Origin: Chitinophaga sp. sic0106
Lineage (GTDB): Bacteria; Bacteroidota; Bacteroidia; Chitinophagales; Chitinophagaceae
Direction: 5' to 3'
DNA: 64,000 bases
Assembly (NCBI RefSeq): GCF_019219075.1
Contig: NZ_JAHUWJ010000004.1
Location: forward strand, 62,001-126,000
In this document: positions 1-8,707 of the stretch, in pieces
Numbering within the stretch: position 1 is the first letter of the stretch
How the letters are laid out: each line of letters starts with the position of its first letter
Made by a program: the position numbers and the translations under genes
Notes under the pieces: generated by a model
The model's database searches: none
Seen by the model: the letters and a program-made list of their open reading frames with translations, nothing else
Told to the model about the DNA's origin: nothing

Positions 1-966
1 AATAAAAATCCGCACCCGCAAACGCGTAATTCCACCATCAACCTGATTCCCAGTATCACCACGGAAAATCAGTACAAAATAGATCTCAAGACAAATATCT
101 GGACAAGGGCCAATCTGTGGCATTTTAAAAGCAACTTCCGGTACCATGATTTCCCTATGTATTTTTATGGTTTGGGAGATACTACCCATGCATCGGACAA
201 GTCCCTGTTAAATAACACCCGTTACAAGTTCCAGGTAGAAGCGGAGCGCCGCTTAAGCGGTAATTTTTACGTAGGGGCTACGGCGTTATACCAAAATGAT
301 ACCTACAGCAGCGAAGATCATAAAGGGATCTACGAAACGATGCCTTTGATCGGCAAAACAGGCGGTCATGTTACTTTCCTCGGGCTTACCGGCATATTCG
401 ACAACCGCGATAATCAGAACTATACCCGCAAAGGAACCTGGCTCAAACTCAATGTTTCCTTCGCACCTAAATTCCTCAGCTCCGAAGAGCTGACCCGCAT
501 CGAAGCCCAGGGTACGCAGTTTTTTTCTTTCGGGAAAAAGAGCACCATCGGCTTCAATGGTTATTTCAATACCATCCAGGGCGGTCAGATTCCATTCTAT
601 CAGCTCTCTGAAATGGGGAACGATATGATCATGCGCGGCTACTATACGGGCAGATACCGGGATCAGAATTACCTCGCCCTGCAAACCGAATACCGCTACC
701 TGATCGATCCGAAGATGCGTATCAAAATATGGTTTGTAGACCTCCATCCTAAATTTGCACTGGCCGCTTTTGCGGGTACCGGCACGGTATATAAAAACAA
801 AGATTTTCATTTCGATGGATTTAAGCCCAGCTATGGCGGTGGCATCCGTTGGTTCTATGATGAAAGTTCAAAACTCACCATTCGTATAGACTATGCCGTA
901 GGGGAGAAGCGCCCCGGCGAAAATCGCCAGAGTGGTTTCTATCTGTCTCTGGCTGAGGCGTTTTGA
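1..966 (+). CDS. Omp85/BamA-like outer membrane barrel protein, 5'-truncated
   Basis: The reading frame is open from base 1 and ends with TGA at 964-966, so only the C-terminal 321 residues are present and the start lies outside the window. The visible part is rich in alternating polar and aromatic residues, as in transmembrane beta strands, and ends in ...SLAEAF with a terminal Phe, the usual outer-membrane beta signal. Segments such as YFYGLGDTT and the glycine-rich strands near the end fit the surface-antigen D15 domain of the Omp85 family. Role is inferred as an outer membrane translocase or assembly factor of BamA/TamA type. Without the N-terminal POTRA part it cannot be told which. Confidence 0.7.
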   Translation, partial: NKNPHPQTRNSTINLIPSITTENQYKIDLKTNIWTRANLWHFKSNFRYHDFPMYFYGLGDTTHASDKSLLNNTRYKFQVEAERRLSGNFYVGATALYQNDTYSSEDHKGIYETMPLIGKTGGHVTFLGLTGIFDNRDNQNYTRKGTWLKLNVSFAPKFLSSEELTRIEAQGTQFFSFGKKSTIGFNGYFNTIQGGQIPFYQLSEMGNDMIMRGYYTGRYRDQNYLALQTEYRYLIDPKMRIKIWFVDLHPKFALAAFAGTGTVYKNKDFHFDGFKPSYGGGIRWFYDESSKLTIRIDYAVGEKRPGENRQSGFYLSLAEAF

Positions 967-1026
967 TTCGCCAAATTATCAGGATAGGTCGCTTGTTATG
1001 TGCTAACTATTGAGTAACTTTCAATA

Positions 1027-1047
1027 GACTGCAAACGGAATGCAGTC
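1027..1047 (+). other. small inverted repeat in 5' leader
   Basis: GACTGCA at 1027-1033 and TGCAGTC at 1041-1047 form a perfect 7-bp hairpin with a 7-nt loop. It lies 20 nt upstream of the barrel-protein gene that follows, and could be a leader structure or a weak terminator of the preceding gene. There is no T-run. Confidence 0.35.
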
Positions 1048-1067
1048 ATAAACAAATCACCAAAACC

Positions 1068-2099
1068 ATGTTTATGATGCGACCCATCCTGTTATCAGCA
1101 ATGGCCCTCATGCTGGCTGCTACTAGTACCCTATATGCGCAGGACAAATCTTCCCGTCCTCCGCATTCTAAGTTTTACCTTAAAGTTGCCGGTGGCTATT
1201 TCTTCAGCATTACGCCCGGGCAGTTTCCTAACGTAGGTCCATACCCGCCACAGGATTTGCATACGGAATATAATCCCGCCAACGCTAATCCGTTTGATAC
1301 CGTGAGCCGCAAGGTGCTGACAGGCTCCTACGGGCAAGGTGTAAGAGGTGGACTCAGCTTCGGGTATAACATCAACAAGTACATCGCCATTGAAGGAACC
1401 TTTAATTATTATCATAGCTCCAAGAACCTGATGACCCGTACACTCACCACCGTAGCAGGGTCCGGACAGGTGTTGGGAAACATAACCTCACACGGTCACG
1501 TAAATGCAATTGATTTTGCGCCCAGCTTTGTGTTCAGTCCCGGCCTGGAAAAAGTGAATCCATATGTGCGATTTGGTGTAGTGGTGCCACTCTGGGGTCG
1601 CCTGTACATAGAAACGGACGCACTGCAAACTTCCAACCCACCGGCCGGCCTGCCGCTGCCTCCGGGCACCCTGGTGAAAACCGTCATCCACCGCGAAGAG
1701 GAAATCAAGCCTAACGTTACCTTTGGTATGCAGGGCGCACTGGGTGTGAGCTTCAATGTATCTTCCCGTTTTGATGTGTTCGTGGAAGCAGAATACCGTA
1801 ACGTACCAGTAAAAAGCAAAAGCAAGGAAGTCACTGAATACAGTGAAACCAATACCGCCATCAACGGCAGCACCGGTGCTGAATTGCAGGTGCTCAGTCA
1901 ACGTGGCCTCGGTGACCTCAGCGTGGCGGAGAAAAATACAGACTACGTTACCACCCTCGACAGAAATTCAAATACTGAAGTCAATAAGCAAGGCACTAAA
2001 ACCTTCTACAAGGATGATAACGCCCCTTCCAATGACTTAAAGTCTTATATCAACATTGGCGGCATGGGCTTTAATGCTGGCCTGAAATTCAGGTTGTAA
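1068..2099 (+). CDS. outer membrane beta-barrel protein, unknown function
   Basis: 343 aa. An N-terminal signal peptide is visible, with a hydrophobic core around residues 6-22 followed by YAQ and a polar mature start. The rest looks like an 8- to 12-strand barrel, with strands such as FYLKVAGGYFF, YIAIEGTFNYYH and FVEAEYRNVPV, and ends ...NAGLKFRL. Long Thr/Asn-rich stretches between strands, around residues 255-325, are probably extracellular loops. In-frame ATGs at 1071 and 1074 are alternative starts, and the first gives an unusual MFMM beginning. It is followed by a strong hairpin terminator, so it is probably a single-gene unit. The barrel resembles the OmpW/OmpA-type superfamily only in general style; no specific function is claimed. 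Confidence 0.72.
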   Translation: MFMMRPILLSAMALMLAATSTLYAQDKSSRPPHSKFYLKVAGGYFFSITPGQFPNVGPYPPQDLHTEYNPANANPFDTVSRKVLTGSYGQGVRGGLSFGYNINKYIAIEGTFNYYHSSKNLMTRTLTTVAGSGQVLGNITSHGHVNAIDFAPSFVFSPGLEKVNPYVRFGVVVPLWGRLYIETDALQTSNPPAGLPLPPGTLVKTVIHREEEIKPNVTFGMQGALGVSFNVSSRFDVFVEAEYRNVPVKSKSKEVTEYSETNTAINGSTGAELQVLSQRGLGDLSVAEKNTDYVTTLDRNSNTEVNKQGTKTFYKDDNAPSNDLKSYINIGGMGFNAGLKFRL

Positions 2100-2110
2100 T
2101 CTCTGCAAAT

Positions 2111-2151
2111 GAAAAGCTGGTGTTTCTTGCGCAAGGTGGCACCAGCTTTTC
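2111..2151 (+). terminator. hairpin terminator after barrel gene
   Basis: GAAAAGCTGGTG (2111-2122) pairs perfectly with CACCAGCTTTTC (2140-2151), a 12-bp stem. The 17-nt loop itself contains the palindrome CTTGCGCAAG. It starts 11 nt after the stop codon. Confidence 0.7.
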
Positions 2152-2258
2152 AGATTGTAGTGCGAGGCTTACCGTTCAGGTTGTGATCCATATGCTGCTT
2201 TGCTGCCACCCCTTGCAAATGAAAATGTTGGTACCGCGCGCGACGCGGCACCCCAGGA

Positions 2259-2277
2259 ATGACACCGAAGGTGTCAT
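2259..2277. repeat. short palindromic repeat, ATGACnCC-GAA-GGnGTCAT type
   Basis: ATGACACC-GAA-GGTGTCAT is a perfect 8-bp hairpin with a GAA loop. A second, slightly diverged copy with the same plan lies at 35867-35885. Both are in intergenic DNA, consistent with a dispersed REP-like element. The remainder of 2152-2369 contains no gene I can support. Confidence 0.45.
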
Positions 2278-2369
2278 CCCTACCCACAAAAATCCCATAA
2301 AACAGGTATAGTTTATCTAAACTTTTGTTTATATATTAGTAGGGAACAATCCATAAAACCCTACGAACA

Positions 2370-4886
2370 ATGAAAAAAATCTACCTCCTGAGTGCGGGCC
2401 TCCTATGCGCACTCCATTCCTTTTCTCAAACCAAAAAAGTCCTCTTACTGGGCATCGACGGCTGCCGGCACGACGCAGTAATAGCCGCCAACGCACCCAC
2501 GCTGGACTCCCTCATCGGAACATCGGTATACAGCTTTGATGCACTAACGGAAACGCCTACCTGGAGTGGTGTTGGCTGGAGTGCCATGCTTACCGGTGTA
2601 TGGAGAAATAAAACCGGCGTAGTCGATAACTCCTTTGCCGGCTCCAGTTACACCGTATATAAATCATTCCTGGAACGGGTACAAAACGTAACGCCTGCAC
2701 GCCGCGTGGTGTCAGTTGTCCATTGGACACCTATCAACACTTTTGTAGTCAACAACATCGACGCGGAGGTAAACGTAACCACCGACCTGGATGTTAAAAA
2801 CAATGCCGTAGCTGAACTCACAAACAACAACCCTGACGTGCTTTTTGTGGACTTCGACGATGTAGACCATGCGGGACACTCCTACGGATTCGGCCCTGGC
2901 GTCTCCCAATACCTCAGTGCAATACAAACCACTGATACCTATATCAAAAATATACTGACCGCCCTGAAAAGCCGCCCCAACTACGCCAATGAAGATTGGC
3001 TGGTAGCTGTAACCACCGATCATGGTGGTAACCTGGCCGGCCACGGCGGCAGCTCCTTCGACGAAAGAAATATCTTCTCCATATTTTCCAACAGTAACTT
3101 CACCCCCGCACAGATATCCAAACAAGTGGTGAGCTTTAACATGGGTGGCCAATACCTTTCCTTTGATAATGGGGCCTATGTACAAGCCGCCGCCGCACCG
3201 CATAGCTTCGGCACTTCCACCGATTTCACCATCGAATGCCGCGTGAAACTCACCGCAGGCTTCTCCGGTGATCCGGCCATCCTCGCCAATAAAAACTGGG
3301 CCAATGGCCTTAACAAAGGGTTTATTTTGTCCGCCGTAAGTGGCAACTCCTGGAAGGTAAACGTTGGTGATGGGAGTCACCGCGTAGACCTCAACGGCAA
3401 CATCATTGCTGATGGCCGCTGGCACCACCTGGCCATTGTGGGAAAACGTAATGGCAACATCAGTATGTATGAAGATGGTACACTGGTAAGCAGCAAAAGC
3501 ATGACCACCATCGGTGATATCACCAGCAACCTCCCATTAGCCATTGGGCAGGATGGAACGCTGAACTATGGCTACCATCCTAATGGTAACATAGCAGAAG
3601 TGCGCATCTGGAACAAGGCGCTGGCAGAATCAGAGCTGATCACCTGGATGTCGCAACCGGTGACCAGCAGCCACCCCTCCTGGAGTAACCTGCTCACGTA
3701 TTTTAAAGGCAACGAAGGTAGCGGCAGCAGCTGGACAAATACGAAAAGCAGTGGTAACGGTACTATAACGGGAACGCCTGTATGGCAAGGACCTGTAGCA
3801 CAACCAGCAGCGCTGAATTTCGCTGCCGCCTACGCGAAACCGGTAAATGCGTTGAACTACAGCTTCGATACCGGTGATTTTACCATGGAATGTAAAGTGA
3901 AAGTGGCCAACTGGTCCGGTGATCCGGCTATCCTTGCGGATAAAAACTGGGCCAGCGGCACCAACAAAGGCTATGTGCTGGCACTCACTTCCGGCGGCTG
4001 GAAAGTTAACATCGGTGACGGTTCCAACCGCGCAGATGTGAACGGAGGTAACCTCATCACCAACACCTGGCACCACCTGGCATTTACCGTAAGTCGCAGC
4101 GGTAATCTGATCACCTATCTTGACGGGGTACAAACCGGTAGCACTTCCTTGTCGGCAGTGAAAAAAGGGATTGCCTCCGGCTTACCTTTCGCCATTGGTC
4201 AGGATGGTACTTTAACCTATGGCTATGCGTTTCAGGGCAACATCTCCGATGTAAGAATATGGAATAAGGTGCTGTCGGCAACAGTGATCAACACCTGGAA
4301 AAATACAGCCATTACTTCTGCCCATCCGGATTATACCAGTCTCACTGGTTACTGGCCAGCTCATGAAGGTAGCGGCAGTACCTTGCTGGATGGCCTGAGT
4401 GCAGGCAACAACGCCGCTATCACCGGAACGGCCAGCTGGCAAACTGCTCCGCCCGATACCACTTTTACTTACGGCGTATTTAACAATACTCCACGACAGG
4501 TGGATATGGCAGTCAGCTGCCTCGACTTCCTCGGCATCAACATTGATACGGCCTGGCAACTGGATGGGCGTAGCTGGATACCACCGGTATCATCTCTTGC
4601 AGCCAGCGCTGGTAAACAAGTAACCACCACAGCAAACATGCTGACGGTAGCGCCAAATCCGGTAGGTAAAACCATGCGTGTGAATGTTGAAACGAAAAAA
4701 GAAGAGGCAGGATTATTAGTGCTATATAACCTGCAACGCCAGCCAGTGAAAGTTTATCGGCAGCAATTGCGTAAAGGCAAACAATTATTAACGTTGGATG
4801 TGCCGGACCTGCCTGCTGGCCTGTATTTCCTGGATTTGCAGACAACCGGGGTGCACCAGGCAGTGAAAGTATTTGTTCAACAATAA
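2370..4886 (+). CDS. secreted alkaline-phosphatase-superfamily phosphodiesterase with two LamG domains and T9SS sorting tail
   Basis: 838 aa. A signal peptide (residues 1-19, ending HSFSQ) is followed by a type I phosphodiesterase/nucleotide pyrophosphatase domain. Visible metal-site motifs are LLLGIDGCRHD near residue 25, TETPTWSGVGW (candidate Thr/Ser nucleophile), VDFDDVDHAGHS and TTDHGG with a following GHGG. Two similar LamG/concanavalin-like domains occupy roughly residues 255-400 and 485-645, both with the WHHLA and GQDGTLxYGY signatures. After them comes NNTPRQVDMAVSCLDFLGI...WQLDGRSW, which resembles the last segment of the phosphatase domain, so the LamG pair appears inserted inside it. 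Residues from about 760 match a type A T9SS C-terminal sorting domain (APNP...LPAGLYFL). It is probably exported and surface-attached, acting on a phosphodiester or nucleotide substrate that is not known. Confidence 0.85.
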   Translation: MKKIYLLSAGLLCALHSFSQTKKVLLLGIDGCRHDAVIAANAPTLDSLIGTSVYSFDALTETPTWSGVGWSAMLTGVWRNKTGVVDNSFAGSSYTVYKSFLERVQNVTPARRVVSVVHWTPINTFVVNNIDAEVNVTTDLDVKNNAVAELTNNNPDVLFVDFDDVDHAGHSYGFGPGVSQYLSAIQTTDTYIKNILTALKSRPNYANEDWLVAVTTDHGGNLAGHGGSSFDERNIFSIFSNSNFTPAQISKQVVSFNMGGQYLSFDNGAYVQAAAAPHSFGTSTDFTIECRVKLTAGFSGDPAILANKNWANGLNKGFILSAVSGNSWKVNVGDGSHRVDLNGNIIADGRWHHLAIVGKRNGNISMYEDGTLVSSKSMTTIGDITSNLPLAIGQDGTLNYGYHPNGNIAEVRIWNKALAESELITWMSQPVTSSHPSWSNLLTYFKGNEGSGSSWTNTKSSGNGTITGTPVWQGPVAQPAALNFAAAYAKPVNALNYSFDTGDFTMECKVKVANWSGDPAILADKNWASGTNKGYVLALTSGGWKVNIGDGSNRADVNGGNLITNTWHHLAFTVSRSGNLITYLDGVQTGSTSLSAVKKGIASGLPFAIGQDGTLTYGYAFQGNISDVRIWNKVLSATVINTWKNTAITSAHPDYTSLTGYWPAHEGSGSTLLDGLSAGNNAAITGTASWQTAPPDTTFTYGVFNNTPRQVDMAVSCLDFLGINIDTAWQLDGRSWIPPVSSLAASAGKQVTTTANMLTVAPNPVGKTMRVNVETKKEEAGLLVLYNLQRQPVKVYRQQLRKGKQLLTLDVPDLPAGLYFLDLQTTGVHQAVKVFVQQ

Positions 4887-4893
4887 TCCATTT

Positions 4894-4954
4894 TGTAGAG
4901 ACGGGCTGCGCCCGTCTCCCAAATTCGAGGAGACGGGCGCAGCCCGTCTCTACA
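4894..4954. repeat. 26-bp nested inverted repeat, bidirectional terminator candidate
   Basis: The 26 bases at 4894-4919 are the exact reverse complement of 4929-4954, separated by 9 nt. Each arm is itself a hairpin, GAGACGGG and CCCGTCTC around a 5-nt loop, so a cruciform or a single long stem is possible. It sits between convergent genes (stops at 4886 and 4960) and probably ends both transcripts. The sequence style resembles dispersed REP-type repeats. Confidence 0.7.
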
Positions 4955-4959
4955 TTATT

Positions 4960-5910
4960 TTAATAGGCACTCGCTTTATTCAGTACATCCAGATCTTGTT
5001 GGTTCAGCGTCAGCTGCACCCCTTTAATCAGCTCCTGCAGCTGCGCAATACTGGTAGCACTGGCAATTGGGGCTGCAATAGCAGGGCGGGTGAGGAGCCA
5101 GGCCAGTGAAATTGCAGATGGCGTTACGTTATATTTTTTCGCGCAATTATCCAGCGCCTCCAGAATCTTAATGCCGCGGGCACTGAGGTAGCTCAAGGCT
5201 TTCTGTCCGCGCGCACTGCTTTTATTGATGTCCGCTTCCGAGCGATATTTTCCGCTCAAAAATCCACTGGCCAGGGAATAATAGTTGATCACGCCAATAT
5301 TTGCTTTCAGGCAGATGTCAGCGTATTGTTGTTCATATTTTTCACGGTCATATAAATTGTATTCCGGCTGGAATGTTTGGTAGCGGGGGAGTCCATGCTG
5401 ATCACTTGCGCGCAGACTTGCCAGTAACCGCGAAGCGCTCATATTGGAAGCACCAATGGCGCGTATTTTTCCTGCCTTTATCAGTTCATGATAGGCCTCA
5501 AGTGTTTCTTCCACCGGGGTATCCTCATTATCGTAATGTGTTTGGTAGAGATCAATGTAATCGGTTTGTAGTCGCTGCAGCGAGTCTTCCACACGCTTAC
5601 GGATATACGATTTTGACACATTGATGCCTTCTCCCATATCAGCACCTACTTTGGTAGCAACAATTATTTTGCTGCGGTTGCCACGGGCTTTCATCCACTG
5701 GCCAATGATGGACTCCGATTCACCACCCTTGTTGCCCGGCACCCAGCGGGAATAAACATCCGCGGTATCCACCAGATTAAAACCCTGCGCGGCAAATTCA
5801 TCCAACAGGTCAAACGATGTTTTTTCGTTGGCCGACCAGCCGAAAACATTTCCACCAAATGCCAACGGCGCTACTTCCAGTCCTGAATTTCCTAATTTAC
5901 GTTTTTCCAT
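4960..5910 (-). CDS. aldo/keto reductase
   Basis: 316 aa, the usual length for the aldo/keto reductase superfamily. It folds as a TIM barrel and uses NADPH to reduce aldehydes or ketones. Visible motifs are the N-terminal RKLGNSGLEVAPLAFG, the catalytic Asp and Tyr in NLVDTADVYS, Lys in IVATKVG, and His in YQTHYDN, followed by RAIGASNMS and a C-terminal phosphate-binding region around PIASATS. It is closest in style to the YajO/YghZ group, and the substrate cannot be told. It is divergent from the next gene with a 74-nt spacer, and convergent with the phosphodiesterase gene across the long inverted repeat. Confidence 0.92.
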   Translation of the reverse strand: MEKRKLGNSGLEVAPLAFGGNVFGWSANEKTSFDLLDEFAAQGFNLVDTADVYSRWVPGNKGGESESIIGQWMKARGNRSKIIVATKVGADMGEGINVSKSYIRKRVEDSLQRLQTDYIDLYQTHYDNEDTPVEETLEAYHELIKAGKIRAIGASNMSASRLLASLRASDQHGLPRYQTFQPEYNLYDREKYEQQYADICLKANIGVINYYSLASGFLSGKYRSEADINKSSARGQKALSYLSARGIKILEALDNCAKKYNVTPSAISLAWLLTRPAIAAPIASATSIAQLQELIKGVQLTLNQQDLDVLNKASAY

Positions 5911-5957
5911 ATCTGAGCGTTTAAATTTATTCCAGTTCAGCTTCCCCCTAATTTAAC

Positions 5958-5965
5958 TAAATTTG
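5958..5965 (+). promoter_or_regulatory. Bacteroidota-type -7 element TAAATTTG
   Basis: TAAATTTG matches the TAnnTTTG consensus 20 nt upstream of the ATG at 5985, giving a short leader. The -33 element is not clear. Confidence 0.55.
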
Positions 5966-5984
5966 GGCGTTTATACGAATACAT

Positions 5985-6791
5985 ATGACACTTAATATAT
6001 CAGCTGCGGATTTCGCACACATCACCTCCACGTATGGTAAAATTAATGGCCACTCCATCCTGGATGCCCGTGAAAATGTAACCCACGAAATCTTTCCGGA
6101 CAAGGTGGTGATCGGTACCAACTTCGCCAACTTTGCCACTTACCAGCTGTACTTTACAGCCGATACACTGCATGTACATAAATATGCTTTGGAAGATGTA
6201 AATGCTGACAACGCAAAAATGATTCCGGATGAAATGTCGGAAGAAGACCAGGAAGAACTCCAGTCACGCTGGGATACGCTTGTGCAGGACATCAAAGCTG
6301 CTGAAAAGCTCCAGCAAAGCGGTAATGCCAGGCAAACCCTGGCGCAGTTGTACCTCGATATTTTTGATGAAGATACCGCTGTTGCATTAACAGATGAACT
6401 ACCTCCCTTCGTAAAACCAGATCCACACGCCGTTTGGGAAGAGCTGGCCGTAGCCTTACAGAACAGTGGCAACCTCGCCGAGTTTGAATGGTCGGACCTT
6501 ACCGACACCGGCGTTTACGCACTCAACGAACTGGAACCACTGCAGCTGGAAGGTATCATCCTCGAAGTTCCTGCTGAAGATGAGTATGAAGAAATCGTTT
6601 CCGCCGATGATTTTGCGCAGGCCTCTATTGATTTTGTAAACAGGCAGCTGGAAGAATATGAACTCCGCATCGTAGCCCTGGGGCCCGTGCTGGACGAATA
6701 CCAGGCATTCACCTGTATCTCCACTGCGGATGATAAACTGGCCCGCGTAGGAAAAAAGTTGCGCGCACTTTGCCTCGTCTATCTCTACTAA
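5985..6791 (+). CDS. acidic hypothetical protein
   Basis: 268 aa, not recognised. It has no signal peptide or membrane segment, so it is probably cytosolic. It is strongly acidic, with clusters such as DEMSEEDQEEL and PAEDEYEEIVSADD. The middle section (residues about 75-115) looks alpha-helical and the C-terminal part contains DEYQAFTCISTADDK. It has its own promoter-like TAAATTTG just upstream and is not tightly linked to a neighbour. It may be a SMI1/KNR4- or immunity-like cytosolic protein, but no diagnostic motif supports that. Codon use resembles neighbouring genes. Confidence 0.6.
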   Translation: MTLNISAADFAHITSTYGKINGHSILDARENVTHEIFPDKVVIGTNFANFATYQLYFTADTLHVHKYALEDVNADNAKMIPDEMSEEDQEELQSRWDTLVQDIKAAEKLQQSGNARQTLAQLYLDIFDEDTAVALTDELPPFVKPDPHAVWEELAVALQNSGNLAEFEWSDLTDTGVYALNELEPLQLEGIILEVPAEDEYEEIVSADDFAQASIDFVNRQLEEYELRIVALGPVLDEYQAFTCISTADDKLARVGKKLRALCLVYLY

Positions 6792-6877
6792 ATAATTAAA
6801 ATCAGATTAAATATTATAAACGGTTTTAAGTGTTACATAAATTTTTATAATTTAACGGTTCATAATTCCGTTGGGTT

Positions 6878-7237
6878 GTGAAAGTTGTTGTTAGGTTAGC
6901 TATATTATTTGTCCTTGCTTTATTTCTATTGCCATCCGGCAAAGAAGGCGCCCTCGTTGTGCCCGGAGGAAAAATACCCGCACTTACAGCCAGCCTGCTT
7001 TCACAGCATCCCTTCGTAGCGCCCAAACTTAAGAGCGAAAAATTTAAATCTTCACTTACCCGACATAAGCGCAGGCCCGTTGGTATTAACGATTATAGTG
7101 ATCATCCCTGTAATGTTAACATCACTACACTGAAGAACCGCTTCATTTATGTAGTTCATACCACTGGCTTTTTGCGCCCTTGCTACCATGAAGTTTTTAC
7201 CCCGCTTCGTAGCTGGAGAGGTCCGCCTGTAGCCTGA
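6878..7237 (+). CDS. small exported hypothetical protein at head of efflux operon
   Basis: 119 aa from a GTG start at 6878; no ATG is available in a suitable place. Residues 2-20 form a hydrophobic segment (VVVRLAILFVLALFLL) typical of a signal peptide or single anchor. The rest is basic, with two Cys (DHPCNVN and RPCYHE) and a C-terminal SWRGPPVA. It starts 86 nt after the previous gene and ends 48 nt before the TolC gene, so it is probably the first gene of the efflux operon. I do not recognise a family. It could be a periplasmic accessory or leader-type protein for the pump; this is inference from position only. Confidence 0.5.
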   Translation: MKVVVRLAILFVLALFLLPSGKEGALVVPGGKIPALTASLLSQHPFVAPKLKSEKFKSSLTRHKRRPVGINDYSDHPCNVNITTLKNRFIYVVHTTGFLRPCYHEVFTPLRSWRGPPVA

Positions 7238-7285
7238 TCCATATTATTTCTATTTCAATTTACATTTCAGTAATTCTACGATTTT

Positions 7286-8689
7286 ATGCACATACATAAC
7301 ATCGTGAAGCATTGCTGCGCGGTATGCCTTTGCCTGCTTACCGCCAGTAGTGGCTTCGCGCAACAGCCTGCGGACAGCTTTTCGCTGCACATGGCTATAT
7401 CCCGCACGTTACAAAATTATCCTGCCATACAGGCTAAACAGGCACAGATCAAATCAGGGGAAGCCAACCTGACAGATGTTAAACATGACTGGTATCCAGC
7501 CCTGCGGGTACATGAACAGGTAGACGTAGGTACGGATAATAGTATCTATGGTTCCTATTTTACCATGGGTATGATACCATCGACCTCCGGTGGCATCCGC
7601 GAAAAAAATACTAACCAGTTAATGAGTGGCAATATCGCCATGGCCCAGATGCAATGGGAAGTCTATAACTTCGGCGCCTTCGGAAGTCGCACCATGGTTG
7701 CCCACGCAGCTTTAAACACGCGCAAATCAGATCTCTCCAATACCCAAAACCAGCTGACCATTGCTATCATTCAGGACTACCTGGAACTATTGCGATTAAC
7801 AGCATTGCAAAAAGTTACCGCCGATAATATTCAACGCACAGAAGCCATCCAGCGCGCGGTAAACGCCACGGTGAAGTATGGTCTCAAACCGGGGGTTGAC
7901 AGTGCCGTGGCCGCCGCCGAGCTATCCAAAGCAAGGTTAAACCTCCTGGAAGTAAAGGGTCAATACAACCGCCTGCGAATTGAATTGGCAGCATTTACTG
8001 GTATTGATACCACGAATATAACAGCAGATACATTGAATGAGTTAAAGCTGGCAGGTCTCCTGGCACGCTTTGCCCCGCAGGAGGCAGTCACCACACAGCA
8101 CCCGCTGCTGCAATTTTATCAGTCGCAATATGAGCAGCAGAAAGCATTGGAAACCGTAATCCGCAAAGCCAACCTGCCAAAAGTAAATGTAATGGCAGCA
8201 GGCTGGATGCGCGGCTCCAGTGGGGAGTTCAACGATTACTATAATAAAAACCTATGGAGCGGATTGGGATATAAAAGATACAACTACCTGCTCGGCCTGG
8301 GTATCACCTACAATTTTACGGACCTGAAGCGGACCCGCGAAAAAGCAGCCGTACAACACTTTACCGCCGATGCGGCAGCAAAAGAACAGGAAACCATGGC
8401 GGTGAAACTACAGCAGTCACTCGATGAAGCACAGTCAGATATCGCCATCGCTCAACAGCGCCTGGCCGAAATTCCTTCGCAACTGCAAGCTGCACAGGCA
8501 GCCGCTATACAAAAAACAGCGCTGTATAAGGCCGGTCTCACCAACATTATTGAGGTCACCAACGCCCTCTTTTTACTGAACAGAGCGGAAACCGATATGA
8601 TCCAGGCCCGCGATGCCGCCTGGAAAGCCTTGTTCAGAGCTGCATACGCCGGAAATACTTTACAGGACCTGTTACCGGCATTACACTAA
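7286..8689 (+). CDS. TolC-family outer membrane efflux protein
   Basis: 467 aa with a signal peptide (cleavage near SSGFAQ) and two long helical hairpin repeats of the OEP family, at about residues 35-235 and 255-455. TolC proteins form a trimeric barrel-plus-tunnel spanning the outer membrane and periplasm, giving an exit duct for an RND pump. Motifs typical of the family include the SGEANLTDVKHDWYPALRV start of the first repeat and ALYKAGLTNIIEVTNALFLL near the end. It lies 18 nt upstream of the RND permease and is plainly in one operon with it. Confidence 0.9.
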   Translation: MHIHNIVKHCCAVCLCLLTASSGFAQQPADSFSLHMAISRTLQNYPAIQAKQAQIKSGEANLTDVKHDWYPALRVHEQVDVGTDNSIYGSYFTMGMIPSTSGGIREKNTNQLMSGNIAMAQMQWEVYNFGAFGSRTMVAHAALNTRKSDLSNTQNQLTIAIIQDYLELLRLTALQKVTADNIQRTEAIQRAVNATVKYGLKPGVDSAVAAAELSKARLNLLEVKGQYNRLRIELAAFTGIDTTNITADTLNELKLAGLLARFAPQEAVTTQHPLLQFYQSQYEQQKALETVIRKANLPKVNVMAAGWMRGSSGEFNDYYNKNLWSGLGYKRYNYLLGLGITYNFTDLKRTREKAAVQHFTADAAAKEQETMAVKLQQSLDEAQSDIAIAQQRLAEIPSQLQAAQAAAIQKTALYKAGLTNIIEVTNALFLLNRAETDMIQARDAAWKALFRAAYAGNTLQDLLPALH

Positions 8690-8707
8690 TCCTAAACTGA
8701 GATAATT

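Noticed and set aside
2120-2311. 63-codon frame between the barrel gene and the phosphodiesterase gene
   Set aside because: It runs through a terminator hairpin and a palindromic repeat, and its composition is not protein-like.
2712-3428. Long minus-strand open frame inside the phosphodiesterase gene
   Set aside because: It is antisense to a well-supported gene with domain motifs and has no start context or homology style.
4873-5109. 78-codon frame over the long inverted repeat
   Set aside because: It spans the terminator and then runs antisense to the aldo/keto reductase.
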